From NCBI GenBank assembly GCA_900557315.1, contig USSI01000034.1, positions 1-9,786 of the forward strand: a stretch of DNA of 9,786 nucleotides. Reading direction: 5' to 3'. The first letter of the stretch is position 1. The number at the start of each line of letters is the position of its first letter. A program made the position numbers and the translations under genes. Under the pieces are notes generated by a model. That model was not told the DNA's origin. It was given only the letters and a program-made list of their open reading frames with translations, and did no database searches. Shown here in pieces: positions 1 through 6,790 of this stretch. This stretch comes from an uncultured Butyricicoccus sp. Lineage in GTDB: Bacteria; Bacillota; Clostridia; Oscillospirales; Butyricicoccaceae.

Positions 1-180
1 GACGCGGAAAAAATGAAACGGGCGCGCCCCGATATGTGCGTTCTGCACCCGCTTCCGCGTGTCGGAGAAATTTCGACCGATGTGGACAGCGATCCGAGAG
101 CCTGCTATTTCAAACAGGCGCATAACGGCAGATATATCAGGATGGCGCTTATTATGAAACTTTTGGGGGTAAACGTATGA
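1..180 (+). CDS. pyrB: Aspartate carbamoyltransferase catalytic chain, C-terminal fragment
   Basis: This is the last 59 codons of a gene that begins before the window. The enzyme joins carbamoyl phosphate and aspartate to give carbamoyl-aspartate, the first committed step of pyrimidine synthesis. The fragment carries the family motif HPLPR followed by VGEISTDVD, then [21 protein letters not shown], the typical C-terminal helix region of PyrB. The TGA stop at 178-180 overlaps the ATG of the next gene (ATGA), so the two are translationally coupled, as expected for a pyrBI operon. The codon use (several ATT and ATA-type codons, AGA for arginine) and the lower GC differ from the genes after position ~900. 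The identification is firm; only the 3' end can be seen. Confidence 0.93.
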   Translation, partial: DAEKMKRARPDMCVLHPLPRVGEISTDVDSDPRACYFKQAHNGRYIRMALIMKLLGVNV

Positions 181-530
181 ATATAGACAGCGTAAAAACG
201 GGTTTTGTCATCGACCATATCGGCGCGGGCAACGGGATGAAACTTTATTCTCTTCTTCATCTTGATGACCTCGACTGCCCCGTTGCCATGATAAGAAACG
301 TTCCGAGCGTCAAAAAAGGAAAGAAAGATATAATAAAAATCGACGCGGATATAGATATCGACCTTGACGTTATCGGCTATGTTGATCCGTCCGTGACGGT
401 AAATGTTATCAGAAACGGCGAGATAGTTGAAAAAAAGAAGATCTCGGCGCCCGAAAAACTGACAAATGTCCTTTTCTGTAAAAATCCGAGATGTATCACA
501 TCGACGGAAGCGGATCTCGACCATGTTTTT
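177..530 (+). pseudogene. pyrI: Aspartate carbamoyltransferase regulatory chain, 3'-truncated
   Basis: PyrI is the non-catalytic subunit that binds nucleotide effectors and, through a zinc domain, holds the PyrB trimers together. The visible product begins [18 protein letters not shown] and keeps the allosteric domain (residues 1-~98) and the first zinc pair, C101 and C106 (CKNPRC), followed by ITSTEADLDHVF. Family members then continue with a short stretch carrying a second CxxC-type pair and end near residue 140-150. Here the family resemblance stops at about F118 (528-530). The frame runs on to a stop at 738-740, but residues 119-187 only read through the antisense of a T-box leader and resemble nothing in PyrI. 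The second zinc pair is missing, so this product could not form the usual zinc domain. Start: ATG at 177, overlapping the pyrB stop. The truncation is either a real rearrangement or a chimeric join. Confidence 0.88.
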
Positions 531-533
531 CAT
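521..533 (-). pseudogene. First codons of an unidentified T-box-controlled gene, cut off at the junction
   Basis: Reading on the minus strand, an AGGAGG ribosome binding site (541-546) stands 7 bases before an ATG at 531-533, giving M-K-N-M before the sequence turns into the antisense of pyrI. The open frame continues for about 140 codons, but those codons are simply the reverse strand of a recognisable pyrI and pyrB, so they are not the true gene. The T-box upstream implies an aminoacyl-tRNA synthetase, or an amino-acid synthesis or transport gene. Four residues are too few to identify it. The breakpoint cannot be placed exactly because bases 521-533 read plausibly on both sides (DHVF in PyrI, MKNM on the minus strand). 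Confidence 0.6.
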
Positions 534-582
534 GCTGTTTCCTCCTTGTTCATATCCTTTGCCCGCTTCTGTATGCCGGATG

Positions 583-851
583 AAAAGAAAAGGCTTCCGT
601 CCCCCGTAAAGGGACGAAAGCCTCGTTTTGCTTATCGTTCTACCACCCGTTACTGCATACCAACATACGCGCTTCCTGTAACGGGGAAAAACCGTCAGCA
701 CCTACTACCCAAAAGGTTTCGGGCTGCAACTCCGGAGTGATATTCGGTTAGGGCCTACTGGCGCCGGGCTTACACCATGCCCCGGCTCGCTGCGGCGTTC
801 GGTTCGGAACCTACTGTCTCCCTCATCATCTTTGGATGATTTGATTTTCTG
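583..851 (-). promoter_or_regulatory. T-box riboswitch leader (tRNA-sensing), specifier probably AUC (Ile)
   Basis: The minus-strand RNA has the ordered parts of a T-box. Stem I has the apical pattern AGCGAGCCGGGG...GGTGTAAGCCCGG (764-791), an AGUA on the 5' side and a GAA on the 3' side of the specifier loop. The T-box sequence GGGTGGTAGAACG lies at 636-648, with the UGGU bulge at 642-645, which would pair with a tRNA ending ACCA. A terminator hairpin pairs AGGCTTTCGTCCC (611-623) with GGGACGGAAGCCT (591-603) before a T-rich run at 583-590. The CGTCCC arm can pair instead with the T-box to form the antiterminator. The specifier region reads GAAUAUCACUCCGGAG: AUC (739-741) followed by A fits the usual codon-plus-purine layout and suggests isoleucine. 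UAU (740-742, Tyr) is the alternative. Uncharged tRNA binding would allow read-through into the gene starting at 533. Confidence 0.9.
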
Positions 852-857
852 TACTTC

Positions 858-886
858 ATTATAGTAAAGAGAGGAAAAACTGTCAA
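858..886 (-). promoter_or_regulatory. Consensus sigma-A promoter of the T-box leader
   Basis: On the minus strand, TTGACA (881-886) and TATAAT (858-863) are both perfect consensus hexamers separated by exactly 17 bases. Transcription would start near 851, directly ahead of the T-box stem I. A fully consensus promoter fits a unit whose control is by premature termination rather than by initiation. Confidence 0.9.
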
Positions 887-958
887 TCGGCATTTCGCAC
901 AAAAACAAATGTTTTCACCACGCGGACACCGAAATATTTTCCAACACGGCCTGCTGTT

Positions 959-1858
959 TTACGCTTTGCCCGAGATCAGCCACGGCGCGGGCTCTGCGGC
1001 AAACGTATGCTTGCTCGTCAGACGCGAAACCGCAATCTGGATGACCTCGGTCTCACCAATACCGTAGCGCGCGAAAATCTCCGGAAGCGAGGCCGCGCAC
1101 CGGAAGTCCAGCGTGTAGATCACGAATTCCATATGCGGGTTGATGCGCAGCAGGCACTCGATCTCCTGCTCCATGCTGGCGGACGCCACAAGAAACGCCA
1201 GCGACGGCACGGGCAGGTCTTTCATGCTTTCATCGTCCACATGGTCGATGATCGTGATGTTGTTCAGGCCGAACTGCTCGATGTTTTCCTCCATCGTGCG
1301 GCGGTCATTCTGGTTGTACTCAACTGCGATGACCGTGCCCTCGCCCGCGATGATGGCCGCCTCGACCGCGATCGACTCGCCTGAGACGATGCATACGGTA
1401 TCGTCGCTTGCCATGTGCATCTTATTTAAGATAACCGCGCGGATCTCGCTGCCGACATAGTGGATCGAGCCGCGCGAAAAATTCGTGTTCTGCATGCCGA
1501 TCTTGTAGGTCGAGCGCGCGTTCGGGTTGAGGATGAGCATGGCGGCGGACGCATTGATGCCGCGGTTAATCATATCGCGCAGCTTGTCGTGCAGGATCGG
1601 GCCGGCGGGGTCCGAGCCATTGTTGTACCACACATCGCACTCACCAAGGCCCGCGCCCCACATGCGGTAAAAAATATCCGCGTGGCCGGCCTCGGTAAAA
1701 ACGAGCACCGCATCGTTGGACTCGACGGTCGGGATCAGGTTTTTATTCTTGCGGGTAATGTCGAGGATTTTGACTTTTTCCAGGTCAACCTGCGTATTAT
1801 CCGAAAAATACTGCAGCCAGGCCAGAATCTGTGCATTGTTAAACAGCTGCTTTTCCAT
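959..1858 (-). CDS. Orphan CbiE/CbiT-like (precorrin methyltransferase-like) Rossmann protein
   Basis: The product has 299 residues. Residues ~129-299 follow the CbiT pattern (cobalamin pathway precorrin/cobalt-precorrin C15 methyltransferase, decarboxylating): GSEIRAVILNKMHM, a strand and loop at 154-162, VEAAIIAGEGTVIAVEYN at 165-182, and a C-terminal IQIAVSRL...WLISGKA. Residues ~50-112 weakly resemble the end of CbiE (DVWYNNGSDPAG...AAMLILNP), so this looks like an eroded CbiE-CbiT fusion. The SAM-binding glycine loop, normally like DIGAGTG, reads CIVSGES (157-162), so methyl transfer is doubtful. No other cobalamin gene is visible nearby. Start: ATG at 1856-1858 after AAGGAG; an in-frame start further upstream would run through the promoter. 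It has its own promoter at 1923-1951. No strong terminator is visible before the T-box promoter. The fold assignment is fairly sure; the function is unknown. Confidence 0.72.
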   Translation of the reverse strand: MEKQLFNNAQILAWLQYFSDNTQVDLEKVKILDITRKNKNLIPTVESNDAVLVFTEAGHADIFYRMWGAGLGECDVWYNNGSDPAGPILHDKLRDMINRGINASAAMLILNPNARSTYKIGMQNTNFSRGSIHYVGSEIRAVILNKMHMASDDTVCIVSGESIAVEAAIIAGEGTVIAVEYNQNDRRTMEENIEQFGLNNITIIDHVDDESMKDLPVPSLAFLVASASMEQEIECLLRINPHMEFVIYTLDFRCAASLPEIFARYGIGETEVIQIAVSRLTSKHTFAAEPAPWLISGKA

Positions 1859-1922
1859 AGAGCGGTCACTCCTTTTTGTCCTTTGGGCACGGTATGCGGT
1901 ATGGCACGCCGCCCTTTGGATT

Positions 1923-1951
1923 ATTATATCACAGCGGCGGTTAATTTTGAA
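1923..1951 (-). promoter_or_regulatory. Promoter of the CbiT-like gene
   Basis: On the minus strand, TTCAAA (1946-1951), a 17-base spacer and TATAAT (1923-1928) precede the gene by about 65 bases. The -10 is extended by TG one base upstream (TGTGATATAAT). It lies just after the treR terminator, so this gene is probably transcribed separately from treR. Confidence 0.75.
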
Positions 1952-1978
1952 GCCGCTGGAACGGCATCCGGTAAAAAT

Positions 1979-2013
1979 AAAAAGCACAGCCAGCGTGAAC
2001 CGGCTATGCTTTT
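1979..2013 (-). terminator. Intrinsic terminator after treR
   Basis: On the minus strand, AAAAGCATAGCCGG pairs with the AGCTGTGCTTTTT-like arm across a short loop (an imperfect stem, 1981-2013), followed by T-rich sequence. It begins about 25 bases after the treR stop. The flanking A and T tracts would also allow it to work in the opposite direction. Confidence 0.8.
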
Positions 2014-2037
2014 CTCTGCGCTCTTTTGCCCCGGGAT

Positions 2038-2769
2038 TCAGGATGCGCTGCTCCCCTGCCGCCGTACGGCATTATCCTGGAAACGAAAAAAGTTTGGATG
2101 GTGGCGCGACTGGGTATACTCGAACATCACGCCGTTATAGGTCTGGCTGCTGACTACCGCAAGGCAGTTGCAGTCCCCCATATCCAGATATTGCAGGTCG
2201 AGCGGCGTGGCTTTCTCCACCGTCACCACCCGCTTGCTGTTGATGATCGAGATATGCAGCTCCCCCTCCAGATAGCGGTAGATTGAGCCCTCGGCAATCT
2301 CCTTCGTCAGCCCGCGCGCCACATCCTGCCGGAAATAGCTGTGGTTCATAATCAGCGGGCGCTCGTTCAGGTAGTGCAGACGCTGCACGTAATACAGCGG
2401 TGTGCCCGGCGCAAAGCCGGTCTTTTCCGCCAGCGCATCGTTGGCTTCCAGCTCGGAAAAAAGCAGGATTTTGCTCGTCCCGCGCCAATGATTGCGCGCG
2501 GCGGACTCCGCAAAGGACTCGATTGTGCCAAGGGTGAATGTTGCCTGCCGTGCCGGCTCGAAAATATTGCGCACGCCCTTGCCCTGCATGGTCTGCACAT
2601 AGCCCGCGCGCACCAGTTCGGACACTGCGCGGCGCAGGGTGTTGCGCGAGCAGTCCAGCTCTGCGATCAACGTATGTTCAGAGGGCAGCAGCTCCTGCGG
2701 CGGATACTGCCCGGATTCGATCTTTTCCTTGAGAATATGGTAAAGCTGTTCGTATTTTGCCTTTGGCAT
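2038..2769 (-). CDS. treR: GntR-family trehalose operon regulator TreR
   Basis: The 243-residue product is of the usual size for GntR/HutC-type TreR. Residues ~5-70 form the winged helix-turn-helix (YEQLYHILKEKIESGQY, then LPSEHTLIAELDCSRNTLRRAVSELVRAGYVQTMQGKG). Residues ~90-235 form a UTRA effector-binding domain. Gram-positive TreR binds trehalose-6-phosphate and releases its operator when this inducer is present. The assignment to trehalose comes from the divergent treP-treA operon and the palindromes between them. Start: ATG at 2767-2769 with AGAGGTG a few bases upstream; the 15 extra upstream codons open in frame lack a comparable site. It is transcribed from an extended -10 promoter at 2870-2878 and ends at the hairpin at 1979-2013. 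Autoregulation is possible through the weak operator at 2901-2916. Confidence 0.9.
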   Translation of the reverse strand: MPKAKYEQLYHILKEKIESGQYPPQELLPSEHTLIAELDCSRNTLRRAVSELVRAGYVQTMQGKGVRNIFEPARQATFTLGTIESFAESAARNHWRGTSKILLFSELEANDALAEKTGFAPGTPLYYVQRLHYLNERPLIMNHSYFRQDVARGLTKEIAEGSIYRYLEGELHISIINSKRVVTVEKATPLDLQYLDMGDCNCLAVVSSQTYNGVMFEYTQSRHHPNFFRFQDNAVRRQGSSAS

Positions 2770-2869
2770 AGGGCACCTCTTAATATCTGACATGCCATAC
2801 GCCGCTGCGGCCAAGGTCTTTTTTGACGGGCGCTGCGCGGCTTAAGCAATGGTGTTTTTTCTACAGCAT

Positions 2870-2878
2870 ATTATAGCA
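2870..2878 (-). promoter_or_regulatory. treR promoter (extended -10)
   Basis: On the minus strand, TGCTATAAT (TATAAT at 2870-2875 with TG one base upstream) forms a perfect extended -10. The matching -35 position (2893-2898) reads TTCCTC and is poor, which is usual for extended -10 promoters. Transcription would start near 2863, leaving a 5' leader of about 95 bases before treR with no structure I could recognise. Confidence 0.75.
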
Positions 2879-2900
2879 CATCCTGATGCAAAGAGGAAAG

Positions 2901-2916
2901 TCCTGTTCAAACAAGT
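2901..2916. promoter_or_regulatory. Second, weaker TreR operator candidate
   Basis: The sequence TCCTGTTCAAACAAGT matches the 16-base core of the strong palindrome at 3051-3068 (ACTTGTTTAAACAAGT) at 13 of 16 positions, with one half-site intact. It lies just upstream of the treR -35 position, so it could serve autoregulation or, together with the downstream site, looping across the treP promoter. Binding is inferred. Confidence 0.5.
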
Positions 2917-2969
2917 TTTTTTAATTTTTCTGCCGTCCCGGAAGAACCAGTGCTGCGTCACGGTCAAAA

Positions 2970-2994
2970 CCGCCAAAAAGGCGGGCTGTTTTTT
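2970..2994 (+). terminator. Terminator-like hairpin within the treR-treP intergenic region
   Basis: CCGCC (2970-2974) pairs with GGCGG (2980-2984) across five A's, followed by GCTG and six T's (2989-2994). It reads as a short plus-strand intrinsic terminator. It sits before the proposed treP promoter, between the two operator copies, and has no plus-strand gene upstream to terminate. It may insulate treP from stray transcription or belong to a longer treP leader. Stability is modest. Confidence 0.5.
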
Positions 2995-3008
2995 GTTCAA
3001 GAATAGCC

Positions 3009-3037
3009 TTGCTTTCGTGCCGCAAAAGCAGTATCCT
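3009..3037 (+). promoter_or_regulatory. Candidate treP promoter
   Basis: TTGCTT (3009-3014), 17 bases, TATCCT (3032-3037). Both hexamers are imperfect. The predicted start near 3044 would place the strong palindrome at 3051-3068 immediately downstream, a suitable place for repression by TreR. Confidence 0.4.
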
Positions 3038-3050
3038 ATCTTCAGAAAAA

Positions 3051-3068
3051 AACTTGTTTAAACAAGTT
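3051..3068. promoter_or_regulatory. TreR operator, perfect 18-bp palindrome
   Basis: AACTTGTTTAAACAAGTT is perfectly self-complementary and lies 30 bases before the treP start. Its outer ACTTGT/ACAAGT arms resemble operators of GntR-type TreR proteins in Firmicutes. With treR divergently transcribed next door, it is the most likely binding site for repression of treP-treA. Symmetry and position are seen; binding is inferred. Confidence 0.8.
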
Positions 3069-3098
3069 GAGAGGGTAAACAGAACAGGAGGAAGATTC

Positions 3099-5078
3099 AT
3101 GGCAAAATACCAGGAAGACGTCAAATCGCTGCTGGAGCTGATTGGCGGCAAAGCCAACATCCAGGCGGTGTCGCACTGCATGACGCGCATGCGCTTCGTG
3201 CTGGTGGATCCCAAAAAAGCCAATGAAAAGGGGATTGAAGCCATCCCGTCGGTCAAGGGCACGTTCACACAGGCGGGCCAGTATCAGGTCATCATCGGCA
3301 ACGATGTGGCGAATTTCTATCAGGAATTCACCAAATATGCGGGCATCGAGGGCGTGAGCAAAGACGCCGTCAAGTCGGCCGCCAAGACCAACCAGAACCC
3401 CCTGCAGCGCATCATGGGCGCGCTGGGCGAGATTTTCGCCCCCATCATCCCCGCGCTGATCTGCGGCGGCCTCGTACTTGGCTTCCGCAACATCATCGGC
3501 GAGGTAGACCTGCTGAACGGCCGCACCCAGTCGCTGGCAGACGTCTCCCAGTTCTGGGCGGGTATGTACAGCTTCCTGTGGCTGATCGGCGAGGCAATCT
3601 TCCACTTCCTGCCGGTCGGCATCACCTGGTCGATCACCAAGAAAATGGGCACCACCCAGATCCTCGGTATCGTCCTCGGCCTGACGCTGATCTCCCCGCA
3701 GCTGTTAAACGGCTTCTCAGTCGCCACCACACCGGCTTCTGAAATCCCGGTCTGGGACTTCGGCTTTGCGCAGGTGCAGATGATCGGCTATCAGGGCCAG
3801 GTTGTTGCAGCGATCCTTGCAGGCTTCGTATTGGTATACTTAGAGAAATTCTTTAAGAAAATATGCCCTGAAGTTATCAGCATGGTGGTCGTGCCGTTCT
3901 GTGCGCTGGTTCCCGCGGTCCTCATCGCGCACACGGTCGTCGGTCCGATCGGCTGGCAGATCGGCGACTTTATCGCAAATATCGTCAACATGGGCCTGAA
4001 CTCCAACTTCAAGCTGCTGTTTGCCGCCCTGTTCGGCCTGTTCTATGCGCCGATCGTCATGACCGGCCTGCACCACATGACCAACGCGATCGACTCCCAG
4101 CTGGTCAACACCTATGACGGCACCAACCTCTGGCCGATGATCGCGCTGTCCAACATCGCGCAGGGCTCGGCGGTGCTCGCCATGTCCATCCTGCAGAAGC
4201 GCAACGAGCGTGCGCAGCAGGTCAACATCCCGGCGTGCATTTCCTGCTACCTCGGCGTTACCGAGCCTGCGCTGTTCGGCGTCAACATGAAATACGGCTT
4301 CCCGCTGGTCTGCGGCATGATCGGCTCGGCCTGCGCGGCCATGATCTCGATCGGCACCAACGTCACTGCGATCAGCATCGGCGTGGGCGGCCTGCCGGGC
4401 ATCCTGTCCATCTATCCGGAATACTGGCTCAACTTCCTGCTCGCCATGGCGGTCGCGATCGTTGTGCCGTTCGTGCTGACCTTTATCGTCGGCAGCCGCA
4501 AGCTATCCAAAGAAGACCGTGTGCTCGAACCTGAACCCGCTGCCGCTGTTGCAGAGGCGGCTCCGGCTGCAGTCCAAGCGCCGGCAGCGCAGCCCGCAGA
4601 GCAAACCGCCGCTGCACCGGCCCGCGTGGAGCTGGTTGCGATCTGCGACGGCCGCACCCTGCCGCTGTCCGAGGTGCCGGACGAGGTATTCTCGCAGGGC
4701 GTCATGGGCGAAGGCATGGCGTTTGAGCCCACGGGTGACACGATCTACGCCCCGGCTGACGCGGATGTGTCGGTCGTCATGGAGGACAGCCGCCACGCCT
4801 GCGGCCTTGCGCTGGCCGACGGCACCGAACTGCTCATCCACATCGGCATCGACACCGTGGACATGAACGGCGACGGCTTTACCCTGTTCGTCCACGAGGG
4901 CGACAAGGTCAAGGCGGGCGACAAGCTCATCACCTTCTCCCCGGACAAGATCGCGGCGGCGGGCCATCCTAAGACGACCGTGTTCATTGTCACCGAGCCG
5001 TCCGGCCACGCAAACATGACGTTTAACACCGGTATCGACGTCAAACACGGCGAGACCGTATCCGCGGTACTCGAATAA
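3099..5078 (+). CDS. treP: Trehalose-specific PTS permease, EIIBCA fusion
   Basis: This 659-residue membrane protein imports trehalose and phosphorylates it to trehalose-6-phosphate with phosphate from HPr. Domain order is IIB (residues 1-~80, phosphorylation cysteine C27 in SHCMTRMRF), IIC (~100-470, multiple hydrophobic membrane segments, glucose-superfamily motif GVTEP at 386-390), an Ala/Pro/Gln-rich linker (~480-509) and a glucose-type IIA (~510-659). In IIA, H566 (SRHACG) and H581 (LLIHIGIDT) have the 15-residue spacing of the two active histidines of IIA-Glc; H581 is the likely phosphate carrier. The fused IIA makes it independent of a separate IIA; HPr and enzyme I must come from elsewhere. 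Start: ATG at 3099 with AGGAGGA at 3086-3092; an open frame reaching back to 3009 would cross the operator. Trehalose specificity is inferred from treR and treA beside it. No frame damage is seen. Confidence 0.92.
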   Translation: MAKYQEDVKSLLELIGGKANIQAVSHCMTRMRFVLVDPKKANEKGIEAIPSVKGTFTQAGQYQVIIGNDVANFYQEFTKYAGIEGVSKDAVKSAAKTNQNPLQRIMGALGEIFAPIIPALICGGLVLGFRNIIGEVDLLNGRTQSLADVSQFWAGMYSFLWLIGEAIFHFLPVGITWSITKKMGTTQILGIVLGLTLISPQLLNGFSVATTPASEIPVWDFGFAQVQMIGYQGQVVAAILAGFVLVYLEKFFKKICPEVISMVVVPFCALVPAVLIAHTVVGPIGWQIGDFIANIVNMGLNSNFKLLFAALFGLFYAPIVMTGLHHMTNAIDSQLVNTYDGTNLWPMIALSNIAQGSAVLAMSILQKRNERAQQVNIPACISCYLGVTEPALFGVNMKYGFPLVCGMIGSACAAMISIGTNVTAISIGVGGLPGILSIYPEYWLNFLLAMAVAIVVPFVLTFIVGSRKLSKEDRVLEPEPAAAVAEAAPAAVQAPAAQPAEQTAAAPARVELVAICDGRTLPLSEVPDEVFSQGVMGEGMAFEPTGDTIYAPADADVSVVMEDSRHACGLALADGTELLIHIGIDTVDMNGDGFTLFVHEGDKVKAGDKLITFSPDKIAAAGHPKTTVFIVTEPSGHANMTFNTGIDVKHGETVSAVLE

Positions 5079-5096
5079 CCCTTGGAGGGATACCCA

Positions 5097-6738
5097 ATGT
5101 ATGATTTTCACAAAAGCGTTGTCTATCAGTGCTATTTCAAGTCCTTTTATGATTCCAACGGCGACGGCGTCGGCGACCTGCGCGGCGTAACCGCCAAGCT
5201 GGATTATCTGCAGAAGCTGGGCGTGGATTATATCTGGCTCAACCCGTTCTTCCCCTCGCCCCAGCGCGACAACGGCTATGACGTCGCCGACTACTGCGCG
5301 GTTGACCCGCGCTTCGGCACGATGGAGGATTTTGAAGAACTGTCCCGCGAAGCGGAAAAGCGCGGCATTCGCCTGATGCTTGACATGGTGTTCAACCACA
5401 CCTCAACTGAGCACGAATGGTTCCAAAAGGCGCTGGCCGGCGACCCGGACTATGAGGATTACTACATCTGGCGCGAGGGCGGCCCGGACGGCACGCCCCC
5501 CAACAACTGGGAAAGCAAGTTCGGCGGCAATGCATGGCAGTACGTGCCGGAAAAGGGCAAATGGTACCTGCACCTGTTTGATCCCACGCAGGCCGACCTC
5601 AACTGGGAAAACCCGCGCGTACGCAAAGAGCTGCAAAACGTCATCCGTTTCTGGATGGACAAGGGCGTAAAAGGCTTCCGCTTTGACGTGGTCAACCTCA
5701 TCAGCAAGGGCTCGTACGAGTCGGACGATCAGGGCGACGGCCGCCGCTTCTACACAGACGGCCCGCGCGTCCACGAATTCCTGCACGTGCTGAATGAGGC
5801 GACCTTCGGCACGGATGCCGAGATCATCACGGTCGGTGAGATGTCGTCCACGACCATGGACAACTGCTACAAATACGCGGGCGCGGATACCGGCGAGCTG
5901 AGCATGGTGTTCTCCTTCCACCACCTCAAGGTGGACTTTGTGGGCAACGAAAAATGGGTGCTCGTGCCGTTCGATTTCCATAAGCTCAAAGACATCCTGG
6001 CAGACCGGTATGAGCGACCACAACGCGTGGAACGCGGTGTTCTGGTGCAACCACGACCAGCCGCGCGTGGTCTCGCGCTTCGGCGACGAGGGCGAATACT
6101 GGAAGCCCTCGGCCAAGATGCTGGGCACGGTCATCCACTGCCTGCGCGGCACGCCCTACGTCTATCAGGGCGAGGAAATCGGCATGACCAACCCGGGCTT
6201 TACCACGCTCGACCAGTACCGCGACGTGGAAAGCATCAACCACTTCCACATCCTGCGCGACCGCGGCCTGCATGAGGACAGTGCGTATGACATCCTGCGC
6301 GTGCACTCGCGCGACAACAGCCGCACCCCTATGCAGTGGGACGCGGGCGAGAGCGGCGGCTTCTCGGACGCCGAGCCGTGGATCAGCATGAACCCCAACC
6401 ATAAAACGATCAACGCCGCCAGCCAGGTGGACGACCCGGATTCGGTCTTTTCGCACTACCGCAGGCTGATTGCGCTGCGCAAGCAGTACGACGTGATCAC
6501 AAACGGCGACTTTGCCCCGCTCGATATGGAGCATCCGTCTGTGCTCGCCTATACCCGCCGCACGGAGCGCGAGGAACTGGTCGTTGTCAACAACTTCTAC
6601 CGCAGGGAAGTGGACTGGAAGTGCCCGGTGGATCTGACCGGCTTTACCTGCCTGCTGTCCAACTACGCGGACTCCAAGGTGGAGACAAAGCTGCACCTGC
6701 GTCCCTACGAGTCGCTGGTGCTGTACCGCACAAAATAA
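5097..6738 (+). pseudogene. treA: Trehalose-6-phosphate hydrolase (GH13), frameshifted
   Basis: The enzyme hydrolyses cytoplasmic trehalose-6-phosphate to glucose and glucose-6-phosphate. The first frame, from ATG 5097 (ribosome binding site GGAGGGA at 5084-5090, 18 bases after the treP stop), has the GH13 barrel: the calcium-type loop DSNGDGVGD (19-27), DMVFNHT (96-102), nucleophile D197 in GFRFD and acid/base E248 in TVGE. At 5994-6000 the family sequence changes frame: KDILAD in the first frame is followed one base later by WQTGMSDHNAWNAVFWCNHDQPR, which holds the third catalytic aspartate (codon 6055-6057). The rest then matches the family to the TAA at 6736-6738. Read as is, translation would end at 6275 (392 residues, the last ~90 out of frame). 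Restoring 8 bases would give 549 residues and KDILADWQTGM, the usual length and motif. This could be a real mutation or a sequence error. The symbol treC is also used. Confidence 0.9.
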
Positions 6739-6751
6739 GCCTTACACAGCA

Positions 6752-6779
6752 AAAGACCACGCTTTTCAGCGTGGTCTTT
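6752..6779. terminator. Bidirectional terminator between treA and pth2
   Basis: AAAGACCACGC (6752-6762) pairs perfectly with GCGTGGTCTTT (6769-6779) across a six-base loop. It lies 14 bases after the treA stop and 12 bases beyond the end of the convergent pth2-like gene. A and T flanks on both sides suit termination in both directions. Confidence 0.85.
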
Positions 6780-6790
6780 GTTCTGCATCC

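Noticed and set aside
105..533. Minus-strand open frame continuing from the T-box gene start through pyrI and pyrB antisense
   Set aside because: The plus strand here is clearly pyrB and pyrI, and the minus-strand translation looks like no protein family. The frame is open by chance beyond the junction.
534..740. C-terminal extension of pyrI (residues 120-187)
   Set aside because: It reads through the antisense of the T-box terminator and T-box motif, so it is not a real protein domain.
705..908. Minus-strand 67-codon open frame
   Set aside because: It lies inside the T-box leader and its promoter; the RNA structure explains the sequence.
890..930. Weak hairpin AAAACA/TGTTTT near 902-915 as a terminator of the CbiT-like gene
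   Set aside because: It is a six-base, AT-only stem with a tiny loop and no GC core. It is too weak to call.
2849..3061. Plus-strand 70-codon frame between treR and treP
   Set aside because: It overlaps both operator candidates, the hairpin and the proposed promoter, has no good ribosome binding site, and resembles no family.
4503..5399. Long minus-strand open frame (298 codons) under treP and treA
   Set aside because: It is antisense to strongly recognised coding sequence in GC-rich DNA, where long shadow frames are common; it has no family resemblance.
5997..6012. Programmed ribosomal frameshift in treA
   Set aside because: No slippery heptamer or downstream pseudoknot is evident, the enzyme family is not known to use frameshifting, and the missing DWQ context points to lost bases.
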